Below are positions 17,289-25,230 of a stretch of DNA of 64,000 nucleotides, piece by piece. The DNA is from Bacillota bacterium (GTDB taxonomy: Bacteria > Bacillota_A > Clostridia > Lachnospirales > Lachnospiraceae). The stretch is from contig JAEZTQ010000098.1 of assembly GCA_023443625.1 (NCBI GenBank), positions 1 to 64,000 of the forward strand. The letters are read 5' to 3'. Numbering within the stretch: the stretch's first letter is position 1; every line of letters begins with the position of its first letter. A program made the position numbers and the translations under genes. Under the pieces are notes generated by a model. It searched no databases. It saw only the letters and a list, made by a program, of their open reading frames with translations, and was not told the DNA's origin.

Positions 17289-17708
17289 CTAAAATTTAGT
17301 ATTAATGAACACATAATAAAAAATATAAAAGGCTATGGCACCTAAAAATAGTAATATCTTGTTTAACTTATCTGTAAATAATATTTCTTCACGTTCTTGG
17401 TCTGTTTCATAGACAAGAGTCTTTGAATTTCCTAAAACCAAGTTTCCCTTCTTATCAGTAAAACTGTCCGAATACAGGGCATAAAGATCCATTAAAAACA
17501 AGATACGAAAGGCTGCATTAGCTATTGCTGCATATCCAATACCTAATAATTTTAGTACAATAGGAGTGCTTCCGATTAGAAAATAGATGATGCCTGTTAT
17601 GTACTTTCTTACATAAAACCTATGAGCTCCTAGAGAGCCAAAGAAAAGCAAAAGCGCAAGTGTAACCAATTGACTTTTATTACTTATGCTATCCTCGTCA
17701 TAAACCAT
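17289..17708 (-). CDS. TM2-domain membrane protein
   Basis: 139 residues. LLFFGSLGAHRFYVRKYITGIIYFLIG (about 19-45) is the TM2 domain, a pair of helices joined by a short GxHRFY loop. A polar middle segment and a last TM helix at about 116-135 follow. The gene ends where the 17063-17288 remnant begins. The ATG is preceded by GGAGGG. The role of TM2 proteins in bacteria is not well defined. Confidence 0.8.
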   Translation of the reverse strand: MVYDEDSISNKSQLVTLALLLFFGSLGAHRFYVRKYITGIIYFLIGSTPIVLKLLGIGYAAIANAAFRILFLMDLYALYSDSFTDKKGNLVLGNSKTLVYETDQEREEILFTDKLNKILLFLGAIAFYIFYYVFINTKF

Positions 17709-17970
17709 ATTTCAACCCTCCCACAATAAACATATCCATAAAATAACATATTTATATAAAGCGCAATTGCATGGAGATTTAAGCACCATATATTACCACG
17801 ATCCTGAACATGTATGCAATGTTCTGCTTGTAGTACTTGCTATTGTATTTAATGACATTATTACTCCCGCATCTTCGGTTACCAATATTATAAATTATAT
17901 AGCATATTTTGTAAACTTAAAGATATCCCACCCTCATAGAAAAAACAAAAGAATTAAGGGTGGACAGATA

Positions 17971-18045
17971 ATGGACATCCAGTCCATAGCATTGGAACTA
18001 ATTAAAACAAATATCTATGTAATTCTATCAAAAGATATTTACTAA
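17971..18045 (+). CDS. Possible 24-residue ORF
   Basis: MDIQSIALELIKTNIYVIL then a short tail, with AAGGGTGG upstream of the ATG. A longer in-frame reading from 17767 exists but has no ribosome site or recognisable content. Proximity to the LytTR system is the only reason to list it; it may be noise. Confidence 0.2.
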   Translation: MDIQSIALELIKTNIYVILSKDIY

Positions 18046-18099
18046 TCCAAAGTCATGGTATACTTAACCATATTTAATCAAATAGTGAGGTGATTGGAT

Positions 18100-18195
18100 T
18101 TGTCTAGAAAAAGAATAATTTATACAGTGATTACATTAATAGTTGTAATAATTATTGTGTATCTATTTATGGGAGTTAAAATTAATATAAACTAA
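18100..18195 (+). CDS. Small single-pass membrane peptide upstream of the LytTR system
   Basis: 31 residues from a TTG at 18100, seven bases after GTGAGGTG. It has a basic start (MSRKRIIYT), a strongly hydrophobic helix (VITLIVVIIIVYLFMGV) and a short polar tail KININ. It has no Gly-Gly leader cleavage site or AgrD-type cysteine. It may be a toxin-like, regulatory or immunity peptide linked to the LytTR/AgrC-like/ABC genes downstream, or a remnant. Function is inferred only from position. Confidence 0.45.
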   Translation: MSRKRIIYTVITLIVVIIIVYLFMGVKININ

Positions 18196-18440
18196 AAGAT
18201 AGTCATGTAATAGTACACAGTACTTAATGATAACCCTTTTATAGCTGATTATAGAATAAATCCTTTTAAAGATTAGTTATATGTAATATAATTACCTTGA
18301 AATATACGAGAAAATTATCAAGTATTTCAAACAAATCGTGTAAGTTACATAATACAATATCAAGTAGGCGTTTTTTACAAAACACAAGAATTCATAACAT
18401 AATATTAGAATATTTAGTTTTTACTGAAGTAGGAGAGAGT

Positions 18441-19178
18441 ATGATTAACATAGCTATTTGCGACGATAATATACCATTTACTGAGTATATTGAAACCAAA
18501 CTATTACAGCTTCAGCCTTCGTGTACAGAGAAGATTATGACAACTATCTTCTATTCAGGGGAGAGTTTTTGCAAATCCATAGAGACTAACTGTGTATTTG
18601 ATATTGTATTGATGGATATCGAAATGGAGGGTATTGATGGTATAAAAGTGGGAGAGTTTCTTAGAGCTGAGGATGAAAATGATAAGGTCTTTCTAATCTA
18701 TATATCTAGTCATGATACCTATTGGAAGCAATTGTTTGATGTTCAGCCATATGCGTTTCTAGAAAAACCCCTAAATGAAGTTGTATTTTATGAAAAAATT
18801 AAAAAAGTATTTCAAAAAATTCAGATGCTTCGCAGTGAAGGCAAAAGAAATGTGCTACCTATTCAACAAAATGGGCATGAATTATTAATACCAATGAAAA
18901 AAATTTTATACTTAGAAAGTAATATACGTAAAGTCACTGCTTATGCTTTAGAAGAAACATTTGAATATTATAGTACTTTAAATAAAGAAGAAAAGAAGTT
19001 AGATTCAAAGGAGTTTATTAGAACACATCAATCTTATATAGTAAATTTACGCTATGCGAGAAAGATTACAAATGAAGGGATTATACTTATAAATAATATT
19101 GAAATACCAGTTAGTTATAGTCGTAGAACTAATATAAAAAAGACCTATATAGAATATAGGAGGAACTATTTTGATTGA
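18441..19178 (+). CDS. LytTR-family response regulator
   Basis: 245 residues from the ATG at 18441, directly after AGGAGAG. An upstream in-frame extension to 18297 lacks a ribosome site. The receiver domain (1-120) has DD at 8-9, phospho-acceptor D59 in IVLMDIEMEG and K in FLEKPL. The LytTR DNA-binding domain (about 140-243) includes ILYLESNIRKV and FIRTHQSYIVNL. This is the AgrA/VirR class used in peptide signalling and bacteriocin control. Its last eight bases overlap the kinase start. Confidence 0.9.
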   Translation: MINIAICDDNIPFTEYIETKLLQLQPSCTEKIMTTIFYSGESFCKSIETNCVFDIVLMDIEMEGIDGIKVGEFLRAEDENDKVFLIYISSHDTYWKQLFDVQPYAFLEKPLNEVVFYEKIKKVFQKIQMLRSEGKRNVLPIQQNGHELLIPMKKILYLESNIRKVTAYALEETFEYYSTLNKEEKKLDSKEFIRTHQSYIVNLRYARKITNEGIILINNIEIPVSYSRRTNIKKTYIEYRRNYFD

Positions 19179-20505
19179 CGTTGTAAATACAATTGCCCAT
19201 AGTGAAAGCTTCCTGGAATATATGGTATTTTTAATTACATTTCCTATGGTTGCCATAGTAATACATCATTTCTTTCAATTCTAATTTGGTTGTAAATTGA
19301 GAAAAGGGAGCTGTATCTTTCTGCTTTACACAGGACATTATTTGGTAAACTGTGTACTATATACGATTTCAATGAATGATTATTGCAGAATGTTATTTCA
19401 GTTTTCATTCATTTTTATAGTATCCATGTTTTATCATAAAAAGCTTGTATGGAAAATATGTGCCTCATTATTTCTATCCGTATTAATTTACGTAAGTGAT
19501 ATTATTGCTATATCAAGTATGATGTTATTTATCGCTGGGGATGAGATTGTTTTTGTAATGATCAAATTAGTGTTTGGTAAAATTATTATGATGGTTCTTG
19601 AAATAATTGCGGTTAAGTCTTTGACCTCATTTGGAAAAGGAAGCTTGTCTTATGGATGGTGGGTCTCGGTTATTGTATCTCCAATTCTTAGCATTCTTGT
19701 TCTATGTACCATAAGTCAAATGGATAGTATTATGAAATCAGAGTATATGCCTGTTGTATTTTTGCCTGTCGCTATGGGATTAATTTTTATTAATTATTTT
19801 GTTTATATTCTATGTGATAATATGATCTATAAACAACACACAGACAAGCAGGCCTTGTTACTAAAACAACAAGTTGATTATTATCAAAATCAATATCAGT
19901 TAGCAGTACATACACAAAAAGAAACTCTAAAATTTCGCCATGATATGAAAAATATTCTACTTGGACTTAGGTCCGAATTAGATGCTGGAAAAGTTACAGA
20001 AGGAAAAGAAATGATAGAAAAACTAATTGTTGATTTTAGTTCTGTTAAAAAGGTTGCCCATAGCGGGAATATTGTAATAGATTCTATAATTAATTTTAAA
20101 GAAAAGCAGGCGGATCAGTATTCAATCCCCTTTCAACTAGATTTTCATTTTCCTAATAATATAATATTAAATACTAGAGCAATTAGTGTTATTTTAGGAA
20201 ATGCAATAGACAATGCCATTGAGGCCTGTAAGGATATTAAAAGTCAAGGGAAGTATATTAAGATACAGTTTAATTATGAAAATGATAGTTTGTTTATAAA
20301 TATTGAAAATCCTTTTTCTGGCTCTATACGAACTGGCATTGGTGGTCGAATATTAACAACGAAAAATAATAATAAGCAGCATGGAATAGGTCTGCAAAGT
20401 ATACGTGAGATGGTGGAAAGTGTGAATGGTATTATTGATATTTCATATAGCAATCAGATTTTTAAGTTACAAATTGCTTTGTTTGACATAAGGACGGATG
20501 AATAG
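19171..20505 (+). pseudogene. AgrC-like GHKL sensor kinase interrupted by an in-frame stop
   Basis: A TTG at 19171, after AGGAGGAA and overlapping the regulator stop, opens a frame of 37 codons: a first TM helix ending AIVIHHFFQF. TAA follows at 19282. The same frame continues as FGCKLRKGSCIFLLYTGHY through six or more TM helices. It then has the histidine motif FRHDMKN and a GHKL ATPase (ILGNAIDNAIEAC, GIGLQSIREMV). The downstream TTG at 19297 has no ribosome site. So either the gene was inactivated by one point mutation, or translation restarts or reads through. Full length would be 444 codons. Confidence 0.75.
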
Positions 20506-20652
20506 AGTGCAACCATTATAGTAAATGGATCCATTAAGTAAAAGATAAACATTAATTAGAACAAAAGATGCTTCAGAATTTACAAAGAGAATTCATGACT
20601 AACTATTATATGGTAAAGTAAAGCAAATAATAATAGAAAGGAATGATTTCGT

Positions 20653-21582
20653 TTGAGTGAAGCAATTTTAGAAGCGCATGGTATATGTAAAAAATTTGGA
20701 GAGGCTTATGCTTTAAGTAATATTAATATGACAATAAAGTCAGGTGAGTTATATGGTTTGGTAGGAGAAAATGGGGCTGGAAAAACAACCCTTATGAACA
20801 TAATAAGTGGTCTTGTTTATCCCACCAATGGTCATATATCATTATTTGGAGTTACAGGAGAGGAATTATTATCAAAAGCCCGTAAAAAAATCGGAGTACT
20901 AATTGAAATGCCTGCACTTTATCCAAATATGAGTGCAGTAGAGAACTTAATGTTTTATAGCAGAATTTATGGTATTAAAAATGAAAAGCCTACCATTGCC
21001 AAGGTTCTTAACTTAGTATCATTAAATGAAACTGGTAAGAAGAATGCAGGAGAATTTTCTTTGGGTATGAAACAACGACTAGGTCTTGCAGTGGCGCTTC
21101 TTTCTAACCCAAAGTTATTAATTCTTGATGAGCCTATTAATGGCCTAGACCCATCTGGAATTATCGATATTAGAAATATTTTAGAAGATCTTGTACAGGA
21201 ACACGGTGTAACTATCCTTATCTCAAGCCATATACTAAGTGAGCTACAAGTTCTGACCACCAAAATAGGATTTGTGCATAAAGGGAAATTGGTAGGAGAA
21301 AAATCGACTGCAGATTTGCTAAAAATGGCTGATGAAAGTATATGTATTAAGACGAATTCACCATCAGATACACTTAGAATCTTACAAGATTACTTGCAAT
21401 TGGATCAAATTCATTTAAATGAGCAAGGTGAAATAGTATTATCTAAAAAAAGCATCGAGTTAAAGAAATTAATGGAAATACTTCTGCAAAGCAATATACA
21501 GGTTGATGGAATCAACCTTTCTAAACCAAGTCTTGAAGAATATTATATGAAGCTAATTGATAATACAGTAAAGGCAGAATAA
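20653..21582 (+). CDS. ABC transporter ATP-binding protein (LytTR-linked)
   Basis: 309 residues from a TTG start, with GAAAGGAATGA just upstream. Walker A GENGAGKTT (38-46), signature FSLGMKQRL (135-143; FSLGM in place of LSGGM), Walker B LLILDEP (155-161), H-loop SSHIL. The C-terminal 80 residues are variable. It is the lantibiotic/bacitracin-resistance type of ATPase. It is nearly identical in layout to the 48523 ATPase, so the two systems may be paralogous. A 12-bp palindrome AATGGATCCATT at 20524-20535 lies in its upstream region. Confidence 0.92.
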   Translation: MSEAILEAHGICKKFGEAYALSNINMTIKSGELYGLVGENGAGKTTLMNIISGLVYPTNGHISLFGVTGEELLSKARKKIGVLIEMPALYPNMSAVENLMFYSRIYGIKNEKPTIAKVLNLVSLNETGKKNAGEFSLGMKQRLGLAVALLSNPKLLILDEPINGLDPSGIIDIRNILEDLVQEHGVTILISSHILSELQVLTTKIGFVHKGKLVGEKSTADLLKMADESICIKTNSPSDTLRILQDYLQLDQIHLNEQGEIVLSKKSIELKKLMEILLQSNIQVDGINLSKPSLEEYYMKLIDNTVKAE

Positions 21583-21596
21583 GGGGGGTGAACTAT

Positions 21597-22394
21597 ATGA
21601 AAGAATTAGTAATGGGAGAATTATATTATCTTAAGAAAGATTCAATGACAAGGGGATTATACTTGTTATTTTCTATTGGCAGCCTTCTGTTAGTGGCTTA
21701 TTTTGGTTCCTTAACCAAGTTTACTATGGATAACTATATAGAGCCCCTTGTTACAATTGGTCAATTATCATTGTTTCTATATTTTATCATCCCAATTCAT
21801 GCTTGTTTTTTTTCATCGGAGGGATTTGAATATGGTACTGTGAAAAATGTGATTGCATCTGGTAAAAAAAGAAGTTCCTATATTATTTGTAAATATCTAT
21901 TGGAACTAAGATTAATTATAAATTGGTTAGTTTTATTCTTTGGATTATACTATATTCTATATTTATTAGGTGCCTTTGTTACTGGAGCTGAAATAGGTAG
22001 TGCTGGGTTGAGTGGAGACATGCTTAGGGCTTTCTCTATCTTGTTTTTTAACTTTCTTTACTTATCTGCTTACTGCGCTATTATTCTAATGGTATCTGTC
22101 TTATGGAGAAAGGTTTCTTCAACTGTAGTTGTAACATTTGGATTAATTATAGGTGATATTATGTTAAGTGGTAACTTAAAAGATTCATCATCAGCAATCC
22201 TAAGAATGGTAGCTGATAATATGATGATTGCTCAGGTAATGAAATTCTCGGGTATCTATCGCAGTAATGGAATGAAAATTACCATATCGACCACCAATGA
22301 TTATATACGGACTGCCATAATTCCTGTCTTTATTATAGGTATTTGTTTGGGAATTTCATTAGTGTCTTTTAAAAAACGTGATATACATGTATAA
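21597..22394 (+). CDS. ABC-2 permease (LytTR-linked)
   Basis: 265 residues from the ATG at 21597, about nine bases after a GGGGGG stretch; the GTG at 21588 overlaps that ribosome site. Six TM helices are predicted (first near 18-40, last near 240-258). FFSSEGFEYGTVKNVIASGKKR is the usual cytoplasmic loop of lantibiotic ABC permeases. It works with the 20653 ATPase. Whether it exports a peptide or protects against one cannot be told from sequence. Confidence 0.85.
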   Translation: MKELVMGELYYLKKDSMTRGLYLLFSIGSLLLVAYFGSLTKFTMDNYIEPLVTIGQLSLFLYFIIPIHACFFSSEGFEYGTVKNVIASGKKRSSYIICKYLLELRLIINWLVLFFGLYYILYLLGAFVTGAEIGSAGLSGDMLRAFSILFFNFLYLSAYCAIILMVSVLWRKVSSTVVVTFGLIIGDIMLSGNLKDSSSAILRMVADNMMIAQVMKFSGIYRSNGMKITISTTNDYIRTAIIPVFIIGICLGISLVSFKKRDIHV

Positions 22395-22534
22395 ATCAGA
22401 GATTAACTGAGTTGATGTAGTTTTGCTTGTCAGTAAACATCAATTCATGGGGAGTATAATTTTTGATCTTCTCTTTTAAATTTATGTTTTGAGGATAAAT
22501 AACTCACTCATATTAATTCCATATTAATTAGTGT

Positions 22535-22590
22535 AAAAAGACATGAAGAAACAGCAAGGGTTTTCTCCTCGCTTGTCTTCATGTCTTTTT
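22535..22590. terminator. Bidirectional terminator between convergent genes
   Basis: AAAAAGACATGAAG (22535-22548) pairs with CTTCATGTCTTTTT (22577-22590), giving A- and T-rich ends on both strands. It separates the plus-strand ABC operon from the minus-strand 22702 gene. Confidence 0.85.
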
Positions 22591-22701
22591 GTCCATCTGC
22601 ATGTTTGCAAGATTATACTATTTGATGCAATCTTCTGTAGAGGAATGTTCGTTGAATATTGGAGAATATTGTGGGACCTTTCTGATGCTACATTCAATTT
22701 G

Positions 22702-22857
22702 TTATTGTTCATCTTCTGATTCTTTTACAATGTCTTCTAAGACTTGTATTAAGTCTTGCATATTATTAAGTTCTACATTTCTCTCCAAAATACTATTTTT
22801 TAGTGCGATGGACAAGGTCTCGAATTTTTCCTTTATCGCTGGAGCAACATATGACAT
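22702..22857 (-). CDS. Small acidic helical protein
   Basis: 51 residues on the minus strand: MSYVAPAIKEKFETLSIALKN, then ILERNVELNN, then IQVLEDIVKESEDEQ. TTGAGGTGAT is a good ribosome site six bases before the ATG. The protein is soluble, acidic and predicted almost wholly helical, possibly a short coiled coil. No family was recognised. A longer plus-strand frame over the same bases (22589-22876) is rejected as its antisense shadow. Confidence 0.7.
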   Translation of the reverse strand: MSYVAPAIKEKFETLSIALKNSILERNVELNNMQDLIQVLEDIVKESEDEQ

Positions 22858-23094
22858 ATTATCACCTCAAGGATAGATTAACCAGAAACATAAAGATTAT
22901 GTATTTGATAGGAATAAAAATAATAAAAGTACTATCATGTTGTTAGCATTCAAAGGCTATTTATATTGTTAGCTCCTGATTTTATATTATTTTAATGGAA
23001 AATTTATAAAATATATATTGTCTATTTGTTCTATATGGTGTATAACATATATTACAAGGAACATTAATTATATATTATAAAAGGAGTGGTTATT

Positions 23095-23508
23095 ATGTTA
23101 AGACCAGCAATATTTGAAGCTACAGGACCTTTATTCTTTGATAGAATATTTCATGACTTCATGGGTGATGGTTTCAGTAAGCTTGACAATATTAATACAG
23201 ATGTCATAGACCAAGGGGATAATTATTTGTTACAGGCAGAGCTTCCTGGTTTTTCAAAGGAAGATATTAAGATTAATATTGACAAGGATAGATTAACAAT
23301 CTTGGCAAATCACAGGGAAGAGAAGAAGGAAAGGAATAACAAATATGTAAGACAGGAAAGGCGCACTAATTCATACAGCAGAAGCTTTCTCATTCCTAAA
23401 ATAAAGAAGGACGATATATCAGCAATCTATAAAAATGGTTTACTGGAAATTATTTTACCAAAGGATAATGTTATCAAAGAAGAAGCCAAGGAAATTGAAA
23501 TAAAGTAA
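23095..23508 (+). CDS. Hsp20 small heat-shock protein
   Basis: 137 residues from the ATG at 23095 after AAAGGAG; a GTG at 23086 overlaps that ribosome site. The alpha-crystallin domain spans about 35-125: NYLLQAELPGFSKEDIKINI, then SRSFLIPKIKKDDISAIYKNGLLEIILPK. It has the usual A-x-x-x-N-G-x-L motif (A-I-Y-K-N-G-L-L) and ends in the acidic/basic EAKEIEIK. It is an ATP-independent chaperone holding unfolded proteins. No CIRCE element was seen upstream. Confidence 0.93.
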   Translation: MLRPAIFEATGPLFFDRIFHDFMGDGFSKLDNINTDVIDQGDNYLLQAELPGFSKEDIKINIDKDRLTILANHREEKKERNNKYVRQERRTNSYSRSFLIPKIKKDDISAIYKNGLLEIILPKDNVIKEEAKEIEIK

Positions 23509-23527
23509 TATTATATTTTATAAGCTG

Positions 23528-23574
23528 AAACCGAAGTATGGAGTGTAATAAATCCAACCATACTTCGGTTTTTA
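23528..23574 (+). terminator. Terminator of the Hsp20 gene
   Basis: AAACCGAAGTATGG/CCATACTTCGGTTT with a 16-base loop, then T residues. Confidence 0.88.
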
Positions 23575-23793
23575 AATATGCTTATTATAATGCCTCCTTA
23601 TCATATGATAATGGATGCATGAGTATCAGATTAGACAGAAGATGTTTTAAGGAATAAACATACCCTGGATGGTAAAAAAGTTCTATCTAAAACTAAATTA
23701 ATTTTAAATACTTAGTTGAAGAATAATATATTATGTGTTAGGATTAATTTAGAAAATAAGAGAAAAACTAACTTATTTAAAGGAGGAAGTCCA

Positions 23794-24456
23794 GTGAGTG
23801 ATTTAAACAATCCTAACGAGAATAATACTCAACAACCTAGTGACACAGATTATAATCCATCACTTAATCAACAACCAACCCAGGAGCAGGCTCAATATAA
23901 TCAGCCCCAATATCAACAACCCCAATATGAGGGTCAGCCTCAGAATCAACAGCCTCAATATCAGCAACCACAATATGAGGGTCAAACACAGAATCAACAA
24001 CCACAGTATGATCAGACTAATCAAAATCCATATCAAAACCAAAATCCATATCAAAACCAGAATCCTTATCAAAATCAAAACCAGTATCAGAATAATTATC
24101 AGCATCAGCAACAGTTTAATCAGCAGCCTGCTCCTACGAAGATCAATCCTCTAGCACTTGCATCTATTATCTGTGGTGGTGTTAGTTTTCTGCTCAATAT
24201 CATATCTTGTTGTGCATTTATCGTTGTAATGTGGATACCTGCAATTGTAGCTATTGTACTTGGTATTGTTAGTATGAAGCAGAATAAGAATGTAGGAATT
24301 GTTAACAAAAATGACAAAATCTTTGCTATTGTAGGTATTATACTTGGTGCGTTAACTCTTTTAACTGTTATCATTGTTGCAATTGTCTTAGCGGGAGCCA
24401 GTTTAGCAGGTAATGATTTAATGGATTATATCAATGAGTTGCAGTATACCTATTAA
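23794..24456 (+). CDS. Gln/Asn/Tyr-rich DUF4190-type membrane protein
   Basis: 220 residues from a GTG at 23794, seven bases after AAAGGAGG; the frame upstream lacks a ribosome site. Residues 1-115 are low-complexity Q/N/Y/P, with repeats of QPQYQQPQYEGQ and NPYQNQ. Residues about 120-205 form three hydrophobic helices of the DUF4190 type (ALASIICGGVSFLL and IFAIVGIILGALTLL). The Q/N-rich tail is prion-like in composition. It may be a cytoplasmic phase-forming or protein-binding arm attached to the membrane (inference). Confidence 0.75.
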   Translation: MSDLNNPNENNTQQPSDTDYNPSLNQQPTQEQAQYNQPQYQQPQYEGQPQNQQPQYQQPQYEGQTQNQQPQYDQTNQNPYQNQNPYQNQNPYQNQNQYQNNYQHQQQFNQQPAPTKINPLALASIICGGVSFLLNIISCCAFIVVMWIPAIVAIVLGIVSMKQNKNVGIVNKNDKIFAIVGIILGALTLLTVIIVAIVLAGASLAGNDLMDYINELQYTY

Positions 24457-24480
24457 TTCTCTTTACAATTCATAATATAA

Positions 24481-24530
24481 TAAGCTGATCCATAACAACG
24501 AAAAGTTGCTTGGTATCAGCTTTATTTTTT
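24481..24530 (+). terminator. Terminator of the DUF4190 gene
   Basis: AAGCTGATCC...ACAAC pairs with GTTGC...GGTATCAGCTT, loop GAAAA, followed by TATTTTTTT. Confidence 0.85.
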
Positions 24531-24583
24531 TGCTTCTATTAAGAAGTGAAATTCTCAATATACAATCTATAAGGAAGTAGGGC

Positions 24584-24991
24584 TTATGGAGTCAGATAGG
24601 GTATAAAATTTCGAAAAATTAAGTAAATTGCAAGAATGGTTAGTAAAACAAGATAATAACTTAGCTTTCTCGGTAGAAGGCGCACATGTTTACTAAAGCT
24701 GTAGGTAACAAGTTCAATATAAGCAAGTAACATAAAAATTAGTAATAGGCTGGGAACAATATTATAACGAAGGGAACTTAGGATATCCCCATGAAGCAAG
24801 GCTTTCAGACTGCGGGTATTACCACAGGAGGGACAATAAAGATGGGTGATTGAATAGAAGATACAAGGGGACCAATTTTTGGTCAGAGAGATAAAGTAAT
24901 CTCTTGCTGAAATAAGCAGAATAGCGATAATGGGTAGGAAAATTGCAGCAGCTTTATATGGATTAAGTAGGTTTTTTGTTTTTGGTTTCAT
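24584..24991 (-). CDS. DUF2752 membrane protein
   Basis: 135 residues from the ATG at 24991, preceded by AAGGAGG on the minus strand; an upstream in-frame ATG at 25021 has no such site. CIFYSITHLYCPSCGNTRSLKALLHGDILSSLRYN is the DUF2752 signature, with three cysteines and a GxTR motif. Three or four TM helices are predicted. The family is widespread with no fixed function. Convergent with the DUF4190 gene, another small membrane protein. Confidence 0.85.
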   Translation of the reverse strand: MKPKTKNLLNPYKAAAIFLPIIAILLISARDYFISLTKNWSPCIFYSITHLYCPSCGNTRSLKALLHGDILSSLRYNIVPSLLLIFMLLAYIELVTYSFSKHVRLLPRKLSYYLVLLTILAIYLIFRNFIPYLTP

Positions 24992-25230
24992 AAGGTGGGC
25001 CTCCTTTTTTATTGTCATCATTATATCATAGTAGGGCTCTTATGAAAAGGAATGGTAAGACAAAAAATCAGGATTAATACATATTAAACATAGCATATTA
25101 ATAAAAATACTTGTGGAGTTAAAAGGAATGATATATAATAGGGAAAAATTTATAGTTACATTTATGTTTTCTAATAGAAGATAAAAGCTGTTGTATCTTC
25201 AGGTAGAAAGATCAGTTAGGAGGACGCATA

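Noticed and set aside
17767..18045. 92-codon frame with an AgrB-like hydrophobic part
   Set aside because: No ribosome site, too short for AgrB, and no catalytic His/Cys pattern; only the short end is kept as a weak candidate.
22589..22876. 95-codon plus-strand frame
   Set aside because: It has no ribosome site and is cysteine- and serine-rich in the way antisense shadows are; the minus-strand 51-residue ORF with RBS explains the bases.
23860..24111. Ile/Leu-only minus-strand frame and an overlapping basic plus-strand frame in the same DNA
   Set aside because: They are low-complexity shadows of the Q/N/Y repeat codons of the DUF4190 gene.
25022..25230. SAM or cobalamin riboswitch before the methionine operon
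   Set aside because: No S-box or B12-box sequence and no terminator hairpin are visible in this gap.
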